Part shown: in pieces, positions 1 to 8,902 of the stretch | Numbering within the stretch: the first letter of the stretch is position 1 | How the letters are laid out: every line of letters starts with the position of its first letter | From: Antedon mediterranea | Taxonomy: Eukaryota; Echinodermata; Crinoidea; Comatulida; Antedonidae | Direction of reading: 5' to 3' | DNA length: 64,000 nt | Assembly: GCF_964355755.1 (NCBI RefSeq) | Contig: NC_092676.1 | Location: 12,570,288 to 12,634,287 of the forward strand | Made by a program: the position numbers and the translations under genes | Notes under the pieces: model-generated | Seen by the model: the letters and a program-made list of their open reading frames with translations, nothing else | Told to the model about the DNA's origin: nothing | The model's database searches: none

Positions 1-135
1 AAATAGCTTCAAATCGCATTTGGGGACGTTTTAGACTATTTTGTGCATTTCGAAAAAAATTGTTAACATAAAAAGACCAAAGTGTTTAGAATATCTCCAA
101 ATCGCATTTGGAGACGTTTTAAACCATTTTGTGCA

Positions 136-152
136 TTTCGATGGAACTTGGT
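136..152 (+). promoter_or_regulatory. CENP-B-box-like motif, GATGGAAC form
   Basis: TTTCGATGGAACTTGGT matches 12 of 17 positions of the mammalian CENP-B box consensus YTTCGTTGGAARCGGGA, which I recall from established knowledge. Of the nine essential bases (TTCG, A, CGGG), seven match; the CGGG element reads TTGG. The motif is in class A monomers following TTTTAAACC cores and recurs with every GATGGAAC monomer. The partner class B monomer reads TTTCGATAAAACTTTTC here and lacks the 3' GG. Function is inference; a 12/17 match can arise by chance. Confidence 0.35.
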
Positions 153-427
153 TACACAAAAACATCAAAGTGCTTAAAATCACATTTAAAACCGTTTTAG
201 AGCATTTTTAGCATTTCGATAAAACTTTTCACACAAAAACATCAAAGTGTACAAAATAGCTTCAAATCGCATTTAGAGAGGTTTTAGACAATTTTGTGCA
301 TTTCGATAAAACTTTTCACACAAAAACATCAAAGTGTACAAAATAGCTTCAAATTGCATTTAGAGACGTTTTAGACCATTTTGTGCATTTCGATAAAACT
401 TTTCACACAAAAACATCAAATTGCACA

Positions 428-467
428 AAATCGTTTTAAACCATTTTAAATCGTTTTAAACCATTTT
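428..467 (+). repeat. 20-bp microduplication tagging the 676-bp unit
   Basis: AAATCGTTTTAAACCATTTT occurs twice head to tail (428-447 and 448-467) and replaces the TAGCTTAATACCGTGTTTG part of a class E monomer. The same 2 x 20 bp is seen starting at 428, 4221, 4897, 7427, 8103, 13223, 21795, 22471, 39267, 43060, 43736, 46266, 46942, 51481, 52157, 54687, 55363, 59649 and 60325. It is followed by GAGCATTTCG or GAGCATGTCG, then CTTTTCACAAAAAACATC. Confidence 0.9.
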
Positions 468-791
468 GAGCATTTCGATAAAACTTTTCACAAAAAACAT
501 CAAAGTGCACAGAATAGCTTCAAATTGCATTTGGAGACGTTTTAGAGCATTTTGTGCATTTCGATAAAATGTGTTAACATAAAAAGACCAAAGTGTTTAG
601 AATATCTTCAAATCACATTTGGAGACGTTTTAGACCATTTTGTGCATTTCGATGAAACTTGGTTACACAAAAACATCAAAGTGCTTAAAATCACATTTGA
701 AACCGTTTTAGAGCATTTTTAGCATTTCGATAAAACTTTTCACACAAAAACATCAAAGTGTACAAAATAGCTTCAAATCGCATTTAGAGAC

Positions 792-879
792 GTTTTAGAC
801 CATTTTGTGCATTTCGAAAAAATTTGTTAACATAAAAAGACCAAAGTGTTTAGAATATCTCCAAATCGCATTTGGAGAC
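792..879 (+). repeat. Class C monomer (88 bp, GTTAAC-bearing)
   Basis: This monomer runs from core 792 to core 880. After TTTCG it has AAAAAATTTGTTAACATAAA in place of GATAAAACTTTTCACAC, then GACCAAAGTGTTTAGAATAT and the perfect dyad CTCCAAATCGCATTTGGAG. Class C occurs singly, about once per 4-8 monomers, usually followed by a class A monomer with GATGAAAC or GATGGAAC. A subform with ATTTTGAAAAAATTTG follows GACTATTTTG (1,219; 8,893; 14,013; 21,316; 47,732; 61,115). Another has AAAAAAATTG and follows the GGGG marker. Confidence 0.9.
859..877. repeat. Perfect 8-bp inverted repeat with 3-nt centre (class C dyad)
   Basis: CTCCAAAT-CGC-ATTTGGAG is a perfect dyad immediately 5' of GACGTTTTAG. The same 19 bp occurs in essentially every class C monomer (for example 95-113). 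The homologous site in ordinary monomers reads CTTCAAATCGCATTTGGAG, with one arm mismatch. A dimeric DNA-binding protein site or a cruciform-prone hairpin are both possible; neither is shown by the sequence. Confidence 0.85.
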
Positions 880-957
880 GTTTTAGACCATTTTGTGCAT
901 TTCGATGAAACTTGGTTACACAAAAACATCAAAGTGCTTAAAATCACATTTGAAACC

Positions 958-1122
958 GTTTTAGAGCATTTTTAGCATTTCGATAATACTTTTCACACAA
1001 AAACATCAAAGTGTACAAAATAGCTTCAAATCGCATTTGGAGACGTTTTAGACCATTTTGTGCATTTCGATGAAACTTGGTTACACAAAAACATCAAAGT
1101 GCTTAAAATCACATTTGAAACC
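958..1122 (+). repeat. Representative 165-bp dimer (class B + class A monomers)
   Basis: Cores at 958, 1045 and 1123 divide this into an 87-bp monomer (958-1044) and a 78-bp monomer (1045-1122). The first carries GAGCATTTTTAGC, GATAATACTTTTCACAC and the following AGCTTCAAATCGCATTTGGAGAC. The second carries GACCATTTTGTGC, GATGAAACTTGGTTACAC and the following TTAAAATCACATTTGAAACC. The second is shorter mainly because about 10 bp equivalent to AGCTTCAAAT is missing before the dyad. Hand count gives 29 C, 23 G and 5 CpG. The 165-bp period recurs across the window and is close to one nucleosome plus a short linker. Confidence 0.93.
1065..1081 (+). promoter_or_regulatory. CENP-B-box-like motif, GATGAAAC form
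   Basis: TTTCGATGAAACTTGGT is the commoner class A version of the motif, with one more mismatch to the full consensus (A instead of G before AA) but the same seven of nine essential positions. It is present in most class A monomers, so it recurs about once per 165-bp dimer in regular stretches. Confidence 0.3.
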
Positions 1123-1722
1123 GTTTTAGACCATTTTGAGCATTTCGATAAAACTTTTCACACAAAAAAATCAAAGTGCACAAAATAGCTTCAAATCGCA
1201 TTTGGAGACGTTTTAGACTATTTTGTGCATTTTGAAAAAATTTGTTAACATAAAAAGACCAAAGTGTTTAGAATATCTCCAAATCGCATTTGGAGACGTT
1301 TTAAACCATTTTGTGCATTTCGATGGAACTTGGTTACACAAAAACATCAAAGTGCTTAAAATCACATTTAAAACCGTTTTAGAGCATTTTGAGCATTTCG
1401 ATAAAACTTTTCACACAAAAACATCAAAGTGTACAAAATAGCTTCAAATCGCATTTAGAGACGTTTTAGACCATTTTGTGCATTTCGATAAAACTTTTCA
1501 CACAAAAACATCAAATTGCACAAATAGCTTAATACCGTGTTTGAAATCGTTTTAAACCATTTTGAGCATGTCGATAAAACTTTTCACAAAAAAACATCAA
1601 AGTGCACAGAATAGCTTCAAATCGCATTTGGAGACGTTTTAAACCATTTTGTGCATTTCGATAAAACTTTTCACATAAAAACAACAAAGTGTACAAAATA
1701 GCTTCAAATCGCATTTGGAGAC

Positions 1723-1786
1723 GTTTTAGACCATTTTGTGTATTTCGATGAAACTCATCAAAGTGCTTAAAATCACATTTGAAACC
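1723..1786 (+). repeat. 64-bp monomer with a 14-bp internal deletion
   Basis: GATGAAACT joins directly to CATCAAAG at 1,755, losing 14 bp equivalent to TGGTTACACAAAAA, so core spacing falls from 78 to 64 bp and the CENP-B-like motif is destroyed. The same deletion is at 9,430, 40,594, 48,269 and 56,690. The intact form is kept at the paralogous sites near 23,790 and 61,650, so the deletion marks a sub-lineage of copies. Confidence 0.9.
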
Positions 1787-1873
1787 GTTTTAGAGCATTT
1801 TGAGCATTTCGATAAAACTTTTCACACAAAAACATCAAAGTTTACAAAATAGCTTCAAATCACATTTGAAACC
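1787..1873 (+). repeat. Class D monomer (TTCAAAT-CAC-ATTTGAA dyad)
   Basis: This 87-bp monomer lies between cores 1787 and 1874. It ends in AGCTTCAAATCACATTTGAA, so it combines the long spacer of ordinary 87-bp monomers with the CACATTTGAAACC right half of class B. Class D usually sits just after a GAGCATTTTGAGC monomer and just before GACCATTTTGAGC or GACCATATTGAGC. Other copies are near 6,594, 9,533, 11,812, 15,181, 16,794, 19,788, 25,271, 38,442 and 63,551. It looks like a recombinant or intermediate of the two main classes. Confidence 0.85.
1854..1870. repeat. Perfect 7-bp inverted repeat with 3-nt centre (class D dyad)
   Basis: TTCAAAT-CAC-ATTTGAA is a perfect palindrome at the place where class C has CTCCAAAT/ATTTGGAG. 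Relative to class C, both arms have changed at the paired position (C to T in the left arm, G to A in the right), so pairing is preserved. The class B form TTAAAAT-CAC-ATTTGAA has one mismatch. Confidence 0.85.
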
Positions 1874-2630
1874 GTTTTAGACCATATTGAGCATTTCGAT
1901 AAAACTTTTCACACAAAAAAATCAAAGTGTACAAAATAGCTTCAAATCGCATTTGGAGACGTTTTAGACCATTTTGTGTATTTCGATGAAACTTGGTTAC
2001 ACAAAAACATCAAAGTGCTTAAAATCACATTTGAAAGCGTTTTAGAGCATTTTTAGCATTTCGATAATACTTTTCACACAAAAACATCAAAGTGTACAAA
2101 ATAGCTTCAAATCGCATTTGGAGACGTTTTAGACCATTTTGTGCATTTCGATGAAACTTGGTTACACAAAAACATCAAAGTGCTTAAAATCACATTTAAA
2201 ACAGTTTTAGAGCATTTTGAGCATTTCGATAAAACTTTTCACACAAAAACATCAAAGTGTACAAAATAGCTTCAAATCGCATTTAGAGACGTTTTAGACC
2301 ATTTTGTGCATTTCGAAAAAATTTGTTAACATAAAAAGACCAAAGTGTTTAGAATATCTCCAAATCGCATTTGGAGACGTTTTAGACCATTTTGTGCATT
2401 TCAATGAAACTTGGTTACACAAAAACATCAAAGTGCTTAAAATCACATTTGAAACCGTTTTAGAGCATTTTTAGCATTTCGATAATACTTTTCACACAAA
2501 AACATCAAAGTGTACAAAATAGCTTCAAATCGCATTTAGAGAGGTTTTAGACCATTTTGTGCATTTCGATAAAACTTTTCACACAAAAACATCAAAGTGT
2601 ACAAAATAGCTTCAAATCGCATTTAGAGAC

Positions 2631-2717
2631 GTTTTAGACCATTTTGTGCATTTCGATAAAACTTTTCACACAAAAACATCAAATTGCACAAAATAGCTTA
2701 ATACCGTGTTTGAAATC
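2631..2717 (+). repeat. Class E monomer (TTAATACCGTG / TTAATATCGTG)
   Basis: This 87-bp monomer has TCAAATTGCACAAAATAGCT, then TTAATACCGTGTTTGAAATC before the next core, which reads GTTTTAAACCATTTTGAGCATGTCG. A sister form reads TTAATATCGTGTTTGAAAAC and makes the palindrome AAAACGTTTT. E replaces the usual dyad with an unrelated-looking CCGTGTTTG stretch, so it is the most diverged class. Variants include GTGTGTGAAATC (about 16,457), TATTGTG (29,791; 36,748; 62,875) and CCGTGTCTG (about 30,143). Confidence 0.85.
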
Positions 2718-2973
2718 GTTTTAAACCATTTTGAGCATGTCGATAAAACTTTTCACAAAAAAACATCAAAGTGCACAGAATAGCTTCAAATCGCATTTGG
2801 AGACGTTTTAAACCATTTTGAGCATTTCGATAAAACTTTTCACACAAAAACATCAAAGTGTACAAAATAGCTTCAAATCGCATTTAGAGAGGTTTTAGAC
2901 CATTTTGTGCATTTCGATAAAACTTTTCACACAAAAACATCAAATTGCACAAAATAGCTTAATATCGTGTTTG

Positions 2974-2983
2974 AAAACGTTTT
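2974..2983. repeat. AAAACGTTTT palindrome in class E
   Basis: The 10-bp perfect palindrome AAAACGTTTT spans the junction of TTTGAAAAC and the core GTTTTAAACC. It recurs in each TTAATATCGTG-type monomer (for example near 10,135, 14,426, 16,036, 18,351, 18,438 and 24,516). The TTAATACCGTG-type has GAAATCGTTTT and loses it. It may be incidental to the AT-rich core. Confidence 0.6.
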
Positions 2984-3814
2984 AAACCATTTTGAGCATG
3001 TCGATAAAACTTTTCACACAAAAATATCAAAGCGCACAGAATATCTTCAAATCGCATTTAGAGACGTTTTAGACCATTTTGTGCATTTCGAAAAAATTTG
3101 TTAACATAAAAAGACCAAAGTGTTTAGAATATCTCCAAATCGCATTTGGAGACGTTTTAGACCATTTTGTGCATTTCGATGAAACTTGATTACACAAAAA
3201 CATCAAAGTGCTTAAAATCACATTTAAAACCGTTTTAGAGCGTTTTGAGCATTTCGATAAACTTTTCACACAAAAACATCAAAGTGCACAAAATAGCTTC
3301 AAATCGCATTTAGAGATGTTTTAGACCATTTTGTGCATTTCGATAAAACTTTTCACACAAAAACATCAAATTGCACAAAAAAGCTTAATACCGTGTTTGA
3401 AATCGTTTTAAACCAATTTGAGCATGTCGAAAAAACTTTTCACACAAAAACATCAAAGTGCACAGAATATCTCCAAATCGCATTTGGAGACGTTTTAGAC
3501 CATTTTGTGCATTTCGATGAAACTTGGTTACACAAAAACATCAAAGTGCTTAAAATCACATTTGAAACCGTTTTAGAGCATTTTGAGCATTTCGATAATA
3601 CTTTTCACACAAAACATCAAAGTGTACAAAATAGCTTCAAATCGCATTTGGAGACGTTTTAGACCATTTTGTGCATTTCGATGAAACTTGGTTACACAAA
3701 AACATCAAAGTGCTTAAAATCACATTTGAAACCGTTTTAGACCATTTTGAGCATTTCGATAAAACTTTTCACACAAAAAAATCAAAGTGCACAAAATAGC
3801 TTCAAATCGCATTT

Positions 3815-6800
3815 GGGGACGTTTTAGACTATTTTGTGCATTTCGAAAAAAATTGTTAACATAAAAAGACCAAAGTGTTTAGAATATCTCCAAATCGCAT
3901 TTGGAGACGTTTTAAACCATTTTGTGCATTTCGATGGAACTTGGTTACACAAAAACATCAAAGTGCTTAAAATCACATTTAAAACCGTTTTAGAGCATTT
4001 TTAGCATTTCGATAAAACTTTTCACACAAAAACATCAAAGTGTACAAAATAGCTTCAAATCGCATTTAGAGAGGTTTTAGACAATTTTGTGCATTTCGAT
4101 AAAACTTTTCACACAAAAACATCAAAGTGTACAAAATAGCTTCAAATTGCATTTAGAGACGTTTTAGACCATTTTGTGCATTTCGATAAAACTTTTCACA
4201 CAAAAACATCAAATTGCACAAAATCGTTTTAAACCATTTTAAATCGTTTTAAACCATTTTGAGCATGTCGATAAAACTTTTCACAAAAAACATCAAAGTG
4301 CACAGAATAGCTTCAAATTGCATTTGGAGACGTTTTAGAGCATTTTGTGCATTTCGATAAAATGTGTTAACATAAAAAGACCAAAGTGTTTAGAATATCT
4401 TCAAATCACATTTGGAGACGTTTTAGACCATTTTTTGCATTTCGATGAAACTTGGTTACACAAAAACATCAAAGTGCTTAAAATCACATTTGAAACCGTT
4501 TTAGAGCATTTTGAGCATTTCGATAAAACTTTTCACACAAAAACATCAAAGTGTACAAAATAGCTTCAAATCGCATTTAGAGACGTTTTAGACCATTTTT
4601 TGCATTTCGATGAAACTTGGTTACACAAAAACATCAAAGTGCTTAAAATCACATTTAAAACCGTTTTAGAGCATTTTTAGCATTTCGATAAAACTTTTCA
4701 CACAAAAACATCAAAGTGTACAAAATAGCTTCAAATCGCATTTAGAGAGGTTTTAGACAATTTTGTGCATTTCGATAAAACTTTTCACACAAAAACATCA
4801 AAGTGTACAAAATAGCTTCAAATTGAATTTAGAGACGTTTTAGACCATTTTTTGCATTTCGATAAAACTTTTCACACAAAAACATCAAATTGCACAAAAT
4901 CGTTTTAAACCATTTTAAATCGTTTTAAACCATTTTGAGCATTTCGATAAAACTTTTCACAAAAAACATCAAAGTGCACAGAATAGCTTCAAATTGCATT
5001 TGGAGACGTTTTAGAGCATTTTGTGCATTTCGATAAAATGTGTTAACATAAAAAGACCAAAGTGTTTAGAATATCTTCAAATCACATTTGGAGACGTTTT
5101 AGACCATTTTTTGCATTTCGATGAAACTTGGTTACACAAAAACATCAAAGTGCTTAAAATCACATTTGAAACCGTTTTAGAGCATTTTGAGCATTTCGAT
5201 AAAACTTTTCACACAAAAACATCAAAGTGTACAAAATAGCTTCAAATCGCATTTAGAGACGTTTTAGACCATTTTGTGCATTTCGAAAAAATTTGTTAAC
5301 ATAAAAAGACCAAAGTGTTTAGAATATCTCCAAATCGCATTTGGAGACGTTTTAGACCATTTTGTGCATTTCGATGAAACTTGGTTACACAAAAACATCA
5401 AAGTGCTTAAAATCACATTTGAAACCGTTTTAGAGCATTTTTAGCATTTCGATAATACTTTTCACACAAAAACATCAAAGTGTACAAAATAGCTTCAAAT
5501 CGCATTTGGAGACGTTTTAGACCATTTTGTGCATTTCGAAAAAATTTGTTAACATAAAAAGACCAAAGTGTTTAGAATATCTCCAAATCGCATTTGGAGA
5601 CGTTTTAGACCATTTTGTGCATTTCGATGAAACTTGGTTACACAAAAACATCAAAGTGCTTAAAATCACATTTGAAACCGTTTTAGAGCATTTTTAGCAT
5701 TTCGATAATACTTTTCACACAAAAACATCAAAGTGTACAAAATAGCTTCAAATCGCATTTGGAGACGTTTTAGACCATTTTGTGCATTTCGATGAAACTT
5801 GGTTACACAAAAACATCAAAGTGCTTAAAATCACATTTGAAACCGTTTTAGACCATTTTGAGCATTTCGATAAAACTTTTCACACAAAAAAATCAAAGTG
5901 CACAAAATAGCTTCAAATCGCATTTGGAGACGTTTTAGACTATTTTGTGCATTTTGAAAAAATTTGTTAACATAAAAAGACCAAAGTGTTTAGAATATCT
6001 CCAAATCGCATTTGGAGACGTTTTAGACCATTTTGTGCATTTCAATGAAACTTGGTTACACAAAAACATCAAAGTGCTTAAAATCACATTTGAAACCGTT
6101 TTAGAGCATTTTTAGCATTTCGATAATACTTTTCACACAAAAACATCAAAGTGTACAAAATAGCTTCAAATCGCATTTAGAGAGGTTTTAGACCATTTTG
6201 TGCATTTCGATAAAACTTTTCACACAAAAACATCAAAGTGTACAAAATAGCTTCAAATCGCATTTAGAGACGTTTTAGACCATTTTGTGCATTTCGATAA
6301 AACTTTTCACACAAAAACATCAAATTGCACAAAATAGCTTAATACCGTGTTTGAAATCGTTTTAAACCATTTTGAGCATGTCGATAAAACTTTTCACAAA
6401 AAAACATCAAAGTGTTTAGAATATCTCCAAATCGCATTTGGAGACGTTTTAGACCATTTTGTGCATTTCGATGAAACTTGGTTACACAAAAACATCAAAG
6501 TGCTTAAAATCACATTTGAAACCGTTTTAGAGCATTTTGAGCATTTCGATAAAACTTTTCAAACAAAAACATCAAAGTGTACAAAATAGCTTCAAATCAC
6601 ATTTGAAACCGTTTTAGACCATTTTGAGCATTTCGATAAAACTTTTCACACAAAAACATCAAAGTGTACAAAATAGCTTCAAATCGCATTTGGAGACGTT
6701 TTAGACCATTTTGTGCATTTCGATGAAACTTGGTTACACAAAAACATCAAAGTGCTTAAAATCACATTTGAAACCGTTTTAGAGCATTTTTAGCATTTCG

Positions 6801-7020
6801 ATAATACTTTTCACACAAAACATCAAAGTGTACAAAATAGCTTCAAATCGCATTTGGAGACGTTTTAGACCATTTTGTGCATTTCGATGAAACTTGGTTA
6901 CACAAAAACATCAAAGTGCTTAAAATCACATTTGAAACCGTTTTAGACCATTTTGAGCATTTCGATAAAACTTTTCACACAAAAAAATCAAAGTGCACAA
7001 AATAGCTTCAAATCGCATTT
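3815..7020 (+). repeat. 3,206-bp sub-unit, copy 1
   Basis: GGGG markers at 3,815 and 7,021 are 3,206 bp apart, and the 676-bp pairs at 4,345/5,021 and 7,551/8,227 keep the same offset. The same spacing is found at 42,654-45,859 and 51,075-54,280. After about 5.5 kb the two halves part: the first gains the 253-bp segment and later an E/C fusion, while the second runs into the GACTATTTTG/E-rich part. Confidence 0.85.
4345..5696 (+). repeat. Tandem pair of 676-bp units (first instance)
   Basis: Two successive 676-bp units (phase arbitrary) start at the TTGTGCATTTCGATAAAATG monomers at 4,345 and 5,021. Each spans about eight monomers. Diagnostic features are GATAAAATGTGTTAAC, ATATCTTCAAATCACATTTG, CCATTTTTTGC, GAGAGGTTTTAGACAATTTT, CAAATTGCATTT and the 20-bp microduplication. 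Further pairs start at 7,551/8,227, 21,919/22,595, 43,184/43,860, 46,390/47,066, 51,605/52,281, 54,811/55,487 and 59,773/60,449. Single units lie at about 552, 13,347 and 39,391; diverged ones at 32,788 and 34,651. Confidence 0.9.
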
Positions 7021-7550
7021 GGGGACGTTTTAGACTATTTTGTGCATTTCGAAAAAAATTGTTAACATAAAAAGACCAAAGTGTTTAGAATATCTCCAAA
7101 TCGCATTTGGAGACGTTTTAAACCATTTTGTGCATTTCGATGGAACTTGGTTACACAAAAACATCAAAGTGCTTAAAATCACATTTAAAACCGTTTTAGA
7201 GCATTTTTAGCATTTCGATAAAACTTTTCACACAAAAACATCAAAGTGTACAAAATAGCTTCAAATCGCATTTAGAGAGGTTTTAGACAATTTTGTGCAT
7301 TTCGATAAAACTTTTCACACAAAAACATCAAAGTGTACAAAATAGCTTCAAATTGCATTTAGAGACGTTTTAGACCATTTTGTGCATTTCGATAAAACTT
7401 TTCACACAAAAACATCAAATTGCACAAAATCGTTTTAAACCATTTTAAATCGTTTTAAACCATTTTGAGCATGTCGATAAAACTTTTCACAAAAAACATC
7501 AAAGTGCACAGAATAGCTTCAAATTGCATTTGGAGACGTTTTAGAGCATT

Positions 7551-8902
7551 TTGTGCATTTCGATAAAATGTGTTAACATAAAAAGACCAAAGTGTTTAGA
7601 ATATCTTCAAATCACATTTGGAGACGTTTTAGACCATTTTTTGCATTTCGATGAAACTTGGTTACACAAAAACATCAAAGTGCTTAAAATCACATTTGAA
7701 ACCGTTTTAGAGCATTTTGAGCATTTCGATAAAACTTTTCACACAAAAACATCAAAGTGTACAAAATAGCTTCAAATCGCATTTAGAGACGTTTTAGACC
7801 ATTTTTTGCATTTCGATGAAACTTGGTTACACAAAAACATCAAAGTGCTTAAAATCACATTTAAAACCGTTTTAGAGCATTTTTAGCATTTCGATAAAAC
7901 TTTTCACACAAAAACATCAAAGTGTACAAAATAGCTTCAAATCGCATTTAGAGAGGTTTTAGACAATTTTGTGCATTTCGATAAAACTTTTCACACAAAA
8001 ACATCAAAGTGTACAAAATAGCTTCAAATTGCATTTAGAGACGTTTTAGACCATTTTGTGCATTTCGATAAAACTTTTCACACAAAAACATCAAATTGCA
8101 CAAAATCGTTTTAAACCATTTTAAATCGTTTTAAACCATTTTGAGCATTTCGATAAAACTTTTCACAAAAAACATCAAAGTGCACAGAATAGCTTCAAAT
8201 TGCATTTGGAGACGTTTTAGAGCATTTTGTGCATTTCGATAAAATGTGTTAACATAAAAAGACCAAAGTGTTTAGAATATCTTCAAATCACATTTGGAGA
8301 CGTTTTAGACCATTTTTTGCATTTCGATGAAACTTGGTTACACAAAAACATCAAAGTGCTTAAAATTACATTTGAAACCGTTTTAGAGCATTTTGAGCAT
8401 TTCGATAAAACTTTTCACACAAAAACATCAAAGTGTACAAAATAGCTTCAAATCGCATTTAGAGACGTTTTAGACCATTTTGTGCATTTCGAAAAAATTT
8501 GTTAACATAAAAAGACCAAAGTGTTTAGAATATCTCCAAATCGCATTTGGAGACGTTTTAGACCATTTTGTGCATTTCGATGAAACTTGGTTACACAAAA
8601 ACATCAAAGTGCTTAAAATCACATTTGAAACCGTTTTAGAGCATTTTTAGCATTTCGATAATACTTTTCACACAAAAACATCAAAGTGTACAAAATAGCT
8701 TCAAATCGCATTTGGAGACGTTTTAGACCATTTTGTGCATTTCGATGAAACTTGGTTACACAAAAACATCAAAGTGCTTAAAATCACATTTGAAACCGTT
8801 TTAGACCATTTTGAGCATTTCGATAAAACTTTTCACACAAAAAAATCAAAGTGCACAAAATAGCTTCAAATCGCATTTGGAGACGTTTTAGACTATTTTG
8901 TG
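7551..8902 (+). repeat. Tandem pair of 676-bp units (second instance)
   Basis: Same diagnostic features as the pair at 4,345, at offset 3,206. The second unit carries a private AAAATTACATTTG (about 8,365) that is also found in the 47,066 and 55,487 units. It is therefore a useful marker linking these three. Confidence 0.88.

Larger units (their letters stand above)
22..3814 (+). repeat. 3,793-bp upstream block (copy 1), GGGG marker to GGGG marker
   Basis: This block starts at the TTTGGGGACG variant (GGGG at 22). It contains one 676-type unit (20-bp microduplication at 428, GATAAAATGTGTTAAC near 558), then class C/A/B dimers, the GACTATTTTG class C at 1,219, and an E-rich part at 1,529-3,430. 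Against the 3,815-7,020 unit it has only one 676-bp unit and lacks a 253-bp three-monomer segment (present at about 5,513-5,765). Its E-rich part recurs at 40,062-42,501 and 61,120-63,46x. Confidence 0.8.

Noticed and set aside
62-67. GTTAAC in class C as a regulatory element
   Set aside because: It is a 6-bp palindrome present in every class C monomer by descent, useful only as a class marker. No evidence of function.
1223-1441. 72-codon frame recurring dozens of times (TTG start, ends AAATAG), such as 1,223-1,441, 4,345-4,563 and 15,628-15,846
   Set aside because: It has no ATG start, ends at the array's own recurrent TAG, spans just under three monomers, and has no promoter or flanking unique sequence. 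It exists because monomer length is divisible by three.
1529-1714. Minus-strand 61-codon frame with ATG (also 2,698, 9,204, 23,572 and others)
   Set aside because: It is the reverse reading of two successive 87-bp monomers, so the peptide is an internal 29-residue duplicate. Its ATG is the complement of the CGCAT in the conserved dyad. Nothing suggests coding.
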